Below, piece after piece: positions 61,142 through 64,000 of a stretch of 64,000 bases of DNA; position 1 is the stretch's first letter; every line of letters begins with the position of its first letter. Source of the DNA: Cheilinus undulatus (taxonomy: Eukaryota > Chordata > Actinopteri > Labriformes > Labridae); contig NC_054869.1 in NCBI RefSeq assembly GCF_018320785.1, positions 29,180,289 through 29,244,288 on the forward strand. The letters run 5' to 3'. The notes beneath the pieces were generated by a model, which saw only the letters and a list, made by a program, of their open reading frames with translations, was not told where the DNA came from and searched no databases. A program made the translations under genes and the position numbers.

Positions 61142-63625
61142 GATTTATTTTTGGCCTCTTTGCCTTTTTTTATTTTTTTATTAGATAGGACAGTTGATAG
61201 AGTCGGAAACAGGGAAGAGAGCGGGGAGAGACATGCAGGAAACAGCGCCACGGGCCGGACTCGAACCTGGGTCGCCTGCGCACATGGCGCGCGCCCCAAC
61301 CACTCCACCACCAACGTGCCAGTTTTTGATGTTTTTGAAAGTATACTTATCTGATTTGTCATTTACAGCAAGACAAGAAAATTGCTGCAAAAGGTGACTA
61401 GCTTAATCAAAGTTCACAAACTCTGTTAAGATGCTAAAAGCTCAATAACTCTTCAGCTCTTCTCCACGTATGCTTTAGGTTTCAAGTATAGTATTGTGCT
61501 TCAGCACTGTCACATTACTCACCCTCAAATTGGAAATCTATATGTAACAAACAGTCCTTACAAGATGTTTCTTAAGGTTTGTTATTTAAATGCATCCTTG
61601 CAAATTTAAACTCAATTGAGAATTAATGCCCAAAATCTGATGCGTCTCTGACTGAAAATGGCTAAAAACGTATTTTACAGTGTGACTTAAGCAGATCTTT
61701 CTTTATTTCTTTCAAACTTAGTAAAATTTGTCAAGCTAATTAAATGCAACAAAGAAGAATCAACAGTAGTTTTTTGTGTTGCGTACATACCCATTGATCT
61801 TGTCTTCACAGTGACCGTGGATACAGGGATTGCTGAGGCACTCATTGACCTGGGAGAGGCAGATGGTGTCATGGTAACCTTCCGGACACACACAGGTGAA
61901 GCCGTTGATGCCATCGATACAGGTTCCACCATTATGGCAGGGGTTGATAGCGCACTCATCGATGTTGATGTTACACATGGTACCTAAAGAAGAGGGAACT
62001 TACTTTACTATAAAACAAACAAATAGAGATATACTCATAATGCCATGATTGACTGCTCTATTGAAAAATGTGGCTCCTGCAGCGTATTTTGCTGGGTTAA
62101 CACATTAGGGGAGAAAACAAGAGGAAATGCAAGAAAAAACTAAGACAAGCATCCTTTATTCTAAACCAACAAAAGATTTCTTTTTTACTGTGGACTGAAC
62201 TGACATGAGGGGTTTTTGACTTGATCTTTAATTTTTTATGTTGAAGGCATGTGTCAGAATTTGCAATCTCTGACATGATGATCGTTTGTGTGTGTGTGTG
62301 TATGTGTGTGTGCAAAGAGCCTTTAACAAGTGAATCAAGTTATACCACCTATAGTTCATCTGAGTATTAAACTATACAAATAGAAGATGTAATCACGTCA
62401 CTTGATACCTTTATTAGAGTATAGGCAGTACAATAACACCAAAGTAACTTCATTAATTCATAAACATCTGTCAACACAGCGTACTTGCACTCTGAAGAAT
62501 TATTTTAATACACACAATGCCAACTCATGCTGCCCCAGACAAAGCCACTACACAATGAACTATATCTCAGTGGTGAATGTATCAATTTCCAGAAACATGG
62601 GGGGTTTAAAGTCCCCCTTTGTCGGCCACTTGAAGCGTTGACGCCATTCAGCCGGGTGCCATGCATAACATAAAGGCAGCCCATTTAGCTTTAAAGCAGG
62701 GACCGGCTTTCAAGCTTTTAACAGCTCAACTTTCAGAAATCTTTCAGGGAATCTTTTCTCCTGCCCAAATCCCAGGTGACCGTGTGTGCCTGAGTGTGTG
62801 TCGCCTCTATGTGTGGGAGGGCAGCTTGCATGTTTAAGCAGCAGCAGGTTTGGGGACAGGGTGGAGCTGGAAAGTGACACCGGTCGAGCCTCAGAGGAGC
62901 ATGCTCACTCGCTCGCCATCTGTCACCCTCCCCATCTAGACCCACACTTCTCTGTCCATACGTTCGATCCTCTAATCCTACACCTAAAACGCTGATTTAT
63001 TTTACTGGTCACCTGAGACAGCAGGCATGTTTTTAATTGATTTTATATTAATTTAACAGCTGAGCCTGCAAATGTATATGAACCCAAGACTTCCCTAAAT
63101 CCCTGTCTTTTTGATTGCATGGCAGGACAATTTTCCAATCCCTTATTTTATCTTTTGTAGAAAGAAATTTGGAAAAAAGCACACTTTTCTTACCTGTGTA
63201 ACCTGGCTCACAGGCACATTCATAGCCATTGATCTTGTCAATGCAAGTCCCATAGTCACAGGGATTGCTCTTGCAGTCGTCGATGTTGATTTCACAGTTG
63301 ATCCCTGTCAGAAAATTACTTCAAATTACCTTTAAACATCAAGAAAATAATACTTTAAAACATTTAACTTTATACATGAGGTGTTGGTTACCAGTGGTTC
63401 CCTTGGGGCAGCTGCAGATATAGGAGTTCTCCCGGTCCTGGCAGGTGCCTCCATTCCTGCAAGGCTGGCTCAGACACTCATTGATGTTGGTCTCACACAG
63501 CCTGCCCGTGTATCCTGGGTGGCAGTGACAGCTGAAGGAGGCCAGGCCGTCGATGCAGGTGCCATAATGGCATGGATCTGAGAAGCATTCGTTGATGTCT
63601 GTCTCACAGTGCCTCCCAGAGTAAC
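39105..63625 (-). CDS. notch1: notch1, 3' two thirds (24 coding exons; EGF15 to C-terminus)
   Basis: Notch receptor 1, a single-pass receptor for Delta/Jagged ligands; the freed intracellular domain joins CSL/RBPJ and Mastermind. 24 exons, 5891 nt (two bases completing a Gly codon, then 1962 codons and stop), open in one frame, all with compatible phases. Order from the right edge: EGF15-36, three LNR modules, heterodimerisation domain with furin site [10 protein letters not shown]2 Ala-Val, transmembrane helix, RAM (LWLPEGFK), NLS (KKKRREP), ankyrin repeats, transactivation region with polyQ, PEST tail with WSSSSPHSN and stop after PEQFK. Best match is Notch1 rather than Notch2/3 across the whole length. 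The a/b paralogue is not resolved. EGF1-14 and the signal peptide are outside the window. Confidence 0.97.
40862..41110. repeat. TTTTAGTC-rich dispersed repeat, copy 1
   Basis: Starts AGAGTTCAATTTTGGCAGCT, then TTTTAGTC words; same family as 48138-48615, in the next downstream notch1 intron region. Confidence 0.6.
41162..41259 (-). CDS. notch1: notch1 exon: ankyrin repeat 6
   Basis: 98 nt. [32 protein letters not shown]; acceptor GTCCCAAG, donor AAG|GTAAGA. Confidence 0.95.
41368..41515 (-). CDS. notch1: notch1 exon: ankyrin repeats 4-5
   Basis: 148 nt. [49 protein letters not shown]; donor TTTTG|GTAAAC. Confidence 0.96.
41810..41940 (-). mobile_element. Decayed tRNA-derived SINE
   Basis: Inverted family body: GACAGATAAGAGAGACAGAA, GACATGCATCAAATGGCGCC, then a degraded B box (GGGAATCAATCCTG). 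Compare 61190-61320. Confidence 0.5.
42082..42380 (-). CDS. notch1: notch1 exon: ankyrin repeats 1-3
   Basis: 299 nt. [79 protein letters not shown]; donor CAG|GTCAGT. Confidence 0.96.
42381..43756. other. notch1 intron in the ankyrin region
   Basis: 1.4 kb. A TA/TG microsatellite at about 43495-43530. Several short frames without similarity. Nothing else recognised. Confidence 0.6.
43757..43919 (-). CDS. notch1: notch1 exon: start of ankyrin domain
   Basis: 163 nt. [50 protein letters not shown]; donor CCAG|GTGGGT. Confidence 0.95.
44197..44287 (-). CDS. notch1: notch1 exon: linker between RAM and ankyrin domain
   Basis: 91 nt. [30 protein letters not shown]; acceptor TTATCACAG, donor AGG|GTATGG. 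Confidence 0.93.
44620..44833 (-). CDS. notch1: notch1 exon: transmembrane segment, S3 site and RAM
   Basis: 214 nt. Juxtamembrane [10 protein letters not shown], hydrophobic helix [19 protein letters not shown], stop-transfer RKRR, RAM motif LWLPEGFK and [10 protein letters not shown]. The residue aligned with human Val1744 (S3) is Met (ATG at 44744-44742). An in-frame upstream Met exists but lies in intron. Donor AA|GTAAGT. Confidence 0.96.
46050..46365. mobile_element. hAT-like MITE, 316 bp
   Basis: Flanked by identical 8 bp copies GTTTTAGG (46042-46049 and 46366-46373). The right end reads GTCAGGAACCACT, i.e. inverted AGTGGTTCC, a common hAT terminus; the left end CCTGGCTCCC is diverged. 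Contains a run of 15 A. Noncoding. Confidence 0.6.
47090..47845 (+). mobile_element. Decayed 3' end of an L2/Rex-like non-LTR retrotransposon
   Basis: Fragments of the RT C-terminal region in shifting frames: [12 protein letters not shown], then [17 protein letters not shown]-like, then [20 protein letters not shown] and [17 protein letters not shown] (frame 47268-47639). It ends with GGGATCAATAAAGTTCTCTG, the usual tail of fish L2-type LINEs. A 14 base tandem duplication (GTTTAATGAAAGTC) lies at 47357-47385. Not a gene. Confidence 0.7.
48138..48615. repeat. TTTTAGTC-rich dispersed repeat, copy 2
   Basis: Starts CAGTGTTAATTTTGGCAG, then many TTTTAGTC/TTAGTCTA words. Matches the repeat at 40862-41110. 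Confidence 0.6.
49245..49393 (-). CDS. notch1: notch1 exon: heterodimerisation domain (C-terminal half) with S2 site
   Basis: 149 nt. [49 protein letters not shown]. The ADAM S2 bond lies between A and V of IEAV by comparison with human; both residues are kept. Confidence 0.96.
49493..49927 (-). CDS. notch1: notch1 exon: LNR3 and heterodimerisation domain (N-terminal half) with furin site
   Basis: 435 nt. [20 protein letters not shown] and ECEWDGLDC (LNR3), then [38 protein letters not shown] and the S1 processing loop [12 protein letters not shown], which fits furin RxxR. The basic stretch is shorter than in human but sufficient. Donor AAGG|GTAAAC. Confidence 0.96.
50273..50847 (-). CDS. 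notch1: notch1 exon: EGF35, EGF36, LNR1 and LNR2
   Basis: 575 nt. [22 protein letters not shown]36 with [20 protein letters not shown]; linker [16 protein letters not shown]1 with [20 protein letters not shown]2 with [19 protein letters not shown] and LYDGFDC. Cysteines and calcium-binding Asp/Asn of the LNRs are intact, so the autoinhibitory cap is expected to fold. Confidence 0.96.
51296..51408 (-). CDS. notch1: notch1 exon: EGF34
   Basis: 113 nt. [36 protein letters not shown]; donor CCT|GTGAGT. Confidence 0.95.
51712..51719 (+). repeat. Target duplication of foldback element, left
   Basis: GGAACCTA, identical to 52431-52438. Confidence 0.8.
51720..52430. mobile_element. Foldback DNA element with palindromic subterminal units and a decayed integrase core
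   Basis: 711 bp in the notch1 intron between EGF33 and EGF34 exons. Terminal inverted repeat: left CGGTGGCGTATTGCATTCAC, right AGTGAATGCAATACACCACC plus GTG. Flanked by GGAACCTA on both sides. Seven palindromic units of the type TTTTTACGAGATAGTATCTC with (A/G)TAAAAACAGGAA, four on the left (51764-51965) and three on the right (52254-52413). The centre (minus strand, about 52245-52010) reads [20 protein letters not shown], then after one shift [19 protein letters not shown], then after a second [14 protein letters not shown], i.e. an integrase (rve-like) catalytic core with the DxGTEN motif. Two frameshifts make it dead. Confidence 0.8.
52010..52250 (-). pseudogene. Integrase core-domain remnant inside the foldback element
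   Basis: Three short frame segments with the order DLGTEN ... [16 protein letters not shown] ... [13 protein letters not shown]. This is the arrangement I know from integrase core-domain proteins of fish and invertebrate genomes (rve superfamily, second catalytic Asp in DxGTEN, then NxRIExWW). Only the C-terminal half of the core is present. Broken by two frameshifts. Confidence 0.7.
52431..52438 (+). repeat. Target duplication of foldback element, right
   Basis: GGAACCTA, pairs with 51712-51719. Confidence 0.8.
52585..52842 (-). CDS. notch1: notch1 exon: EGF32 and EGF33
   Basis: 258 nt. [70 protein letters not shown]; donor ACAG|GTGAAA. Confidence 0.95.
52843..54731. other. notch1 intron between EGF31 and EGF32 exons
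   Basis: 1.9 kb, AT-rich; no recognised repeat family or exon. Confidence 0.55.
54732..54864 (-). CDS. notch1: notch1 exon: end of EGF30 and EGF31
   Basis: 133 nt. [39 protein letters not shown]; donor CAAG|GTCAGC. Confidence 0.95.
55511..55695 (-). CDS. notch1: notch1 exon: EGF29 and EGF30
   Basis: 185 nt. [52 protein letters not shown]; donor CAAG|GTAACA. Confidence 0.95.
55841..55994 (-). CDS. notch1: notch1 exon: EGF28 and start of EGF29
   Basis: 154 nt. [47 protein letters not shown]; donor AGAG|GTCAGA. Confidence 0.95.
55995..57159. other. notch1 intron between EGF27 and EGF28 exons
   Basis: Contains an L2-type LINE tail in inverse orientation at about 56099-56165 (GTACTTTATTGATCCTAAAC). 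Nothing else recognised. Confidence 0.6.
56099..56165 (-). mobile_element. LINE/SINE 3' tail fragment
   Basis: On the minus strand GATCAATAAAGTACATC, the same tail type as at 47812-47835. Confidence 0.5.
57160..57361 (-). CDS. notch1: notch1 exon: EGF26 and EGF27
   Basis: 202 nt. [55 protein letters not shown]; donor TCAG|GTAAGA. Confidence 0.95.
57854..58082 (-). CDS. notch1: notch1 exon: EGF24 and EGF25 (Abruptex region)
   Basis: 229 nt. [71 protein letters not shown]. The extra Cys in TDCV is conserved in Notch1 and not an anomaly. Donor GAGAG|GTACAG. Confidence 0.95.
58188..58340 (-). CDS. notch1: notch1 exon: EGF23
   Basis: 153 nt. [49 protein letters not shown]; donor CCAA|GTATGA. 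Confidence 0.95.
58857..58976 (-). CDS. notch1: notch1 exon: EGF22
   Basis: 120 nt. [39 protein letters not shown]; donor CAAG|GTAAAC. As in human, this repeat lacks the calcium-binding consensus. Confidence 0.95.
58977..59709. other. notch1 intron between EGF21 and EGF22 exons
   Basis: No exon or repeat recognised; longer open frames here lack similarity and differ in frame from flanking exons. Confidence 0.55.
59710..59823 (-). CDS. notch1: notch1 exon: EGF21
   Basis: 114 nt. [38 protein letters not shown]; donor ACGG|GTATGA. Confidence 0.95.
59930..60075 (-). CDS. notch1: notch1 exon: end of EGF19 and EGF20 (with an extra cysteine)
   Basis: 146 nt. [49 protein letters not shown]. The codon after the fifth EGF cysteine is TGC (59945-59943), where human NOTCH1 EGF20 has Arg, so this repeat has seven cysteines. 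Confidence 0.94.
60177..60815. mobile_element. TIR DNA element, uninterrupted copy 2
   Basis: Left end TTCGCTGTAAAGTGATTAAA, right end CACTTTACAGGGAC; the inner 11-12 bases pair as an inverted repeat. Flanked by TTTAAA on both sides, suggesting a TTAA target. Colinear with the LINE-split copy at 22035-24000. Noncoding, about 640 bp, in the notch1 intron between EGF19 and EGF20. Confidence 0.65.
61097..61139. repeat. (TA)n microsatellite
   Basis: About 20 TA units directly at the 3' end of the SINE that follows. Confidence 0.9.
61140..61322 (-). mobile_element. tRNA-derived SINE, minus strand
   Basis: Read on the minus strand: GGCACGTTGGTGGTGGAGTG (tRNA-like head with A box), GCGACCCAGGTTCGAGTCC (B box), GTTTCCTGCATGTCTCTCCC body and an A-rich tail merging with the (TA)n repeat. 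It is the best preserved of three copies in the window. The head resembles a tRNA but is not a functional tRNA gene. Confidence 0.8.
61791..61983 (-). CDS. notch1: notch1 exon: EGF18 and most of EGF19
   Basis: 193 nt. [53 protein letters not shown]; donor AATGG|GTATGT. Confidence 0.95.
61984..63193. other. notch1 intron between EGF17 and EGF18 exons
   Basis: 1.2 kb with a (TG)n tract at about 62284-62312. A GC-richer patch at 62620-62990 has open frames but no similarity to a known protein. Confidence 0.55.
63194..63304 (-). CDS. notch1: notch1 exon: EGF17
   Basis: 111 nt. [20 protein letters not shown] then [17 protein letters not shown]; donor ACAG|GTAAGA. Confidence 0.95.
63392..63625 (-). 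CDS. notch1: notch1 exon: EGF15 (end of 14) and EGF16
   Basis: 234 nt. [58 protein letters not shown]. First exon visible; acceptor TATTTCCAG. Calcium-binding D-I-N-E-C motifs present. Confidence 0.95.
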
Positions 63626-63794
63626 CTGGAAATAGAGTTCATTTCTATCATGTTATGTCTTTCTGAATTAGGAATAGTGATGTTTAACTAGTTAATCTCT
63701 TTTCATCATTTCAAACTTTTATCTATTTTCTGCAGGACTTTAAAGCTTTAACCTATTTCTGTTTTTAACAGACACCAAGAAACTTTCCTGACAT

Positions 63795-63860
63795 GTTTAT
63801 TTAGGCCAGTGATACTCATCGCTTGGCTCTTGAGCCACATGTGGCCCTTTTGTGATGATT
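63795..63860. mobile_element. hAT terminus-like fragment at the right edge
   Basis: CAGTGATACTCATCGCTTGG then TGGCTCTTGAGCCACATGTG, resembling the start of common fish hAT repeats; truncated by the window. Confidence 0.35.
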
Positions 63861-64000
63861 TGTGGCTCTTTTATGTCTTTATTTGAAATATTTCCCCCCC
63901 AGAAAACCTTTGAAAAAGGTCAACTTTAACCTCAGAAATTATACATGGCAATTAACATTAATCAGTTTTTCCCCAACTCCTGTACAGTTGGCTTAAATTG

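Noticed and set aside
61140-61322. tRNA-like sequence with A and B boxes
   Set aside because: The head of a SINE with a non-tRNA body and tail; no cloverleaf could be drawn for the full length.
1-64000. CRISPR arrays, operons, prophage or bacterial defence genes
   Set aside because: The DNA is plainly vertebrate; the repeat arrays seen are microsatellites or transposon units.

Overview
The window is nuclear DNA from a vertebrate, almost certainly a ray-finned (teleost) fish. Genes are split into short exons with GT..AG introns. The proteins match the vertebrate families CAMSAP1, UBAC1 and NOTCH1. The intergenic and intronic DNA is full of short, decayed hAT-like elements, tRNA-derived SINEs and L2-like LINE tails typical of teleosts. 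There is no bacterial content.

Layout: three genes lie head to tail on the minus strand. (1) camsap1: only the 5' part is inside the window, with a probable untranslated first exon near 17.9-18.3 kb and coding exons at 16401-16566, 6761-7023 and 541-702; the rest runs off the left edge. (2) ubac1: complete, ten coding exons from 36198 down to 29606, 425 codons plus stop, with a ZNF143-like motif upstream. (3) notch1: 24 consecutive coding exons from 63625 down to 39105, open throughout, covering EGF repeats 15-36, the LNR modules, the heterodimerisation domain with furin site, the transmembrane segment, RAM, ankyrin repeats, and the polyQ/PEST tail; EGF1-14 lie beyond the right edge. The same three genes are neighbours on human 9q34.3, so this is a conserved block. 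I could not decide between the notch1a and notch1b paralogues.

Between camsap1 and ubac1 (18.3-29.6 kb) there is no intact gene. It holds an intronless, frameshifted coiled-coil coding remnant on the plus strand (19.7-20.84 kb), an internally deleted non-LTR retrotransposon nested inside a TIR element (22.03-24.0 kb), a 1.1 kb hAT-like element, a small hAT MITE and a SINE.

The gene products act in separate processes: CAMSAP1 binds microtubule minus ends, UBAC1/KPC2 is the ubiquitin-binding subunit of the KPC ligase, and Notch1 is the juxtacrine receptor. The most noteworthy find is a 711 bp foldback element (51720-52430) in a notch1 intron. It has an 8 bp target duplication and seven palindromic subterminal units, and its centre is a decayed piece of a DDE integrase core domain. 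Its insertion also produced a perfect CSL/RBPJ-type octamer at its right junction. Within Notch1, EGF20 carries an extra cysteine, and the valine at the gamma-secretase S3 site appears to be replaced by methionine.
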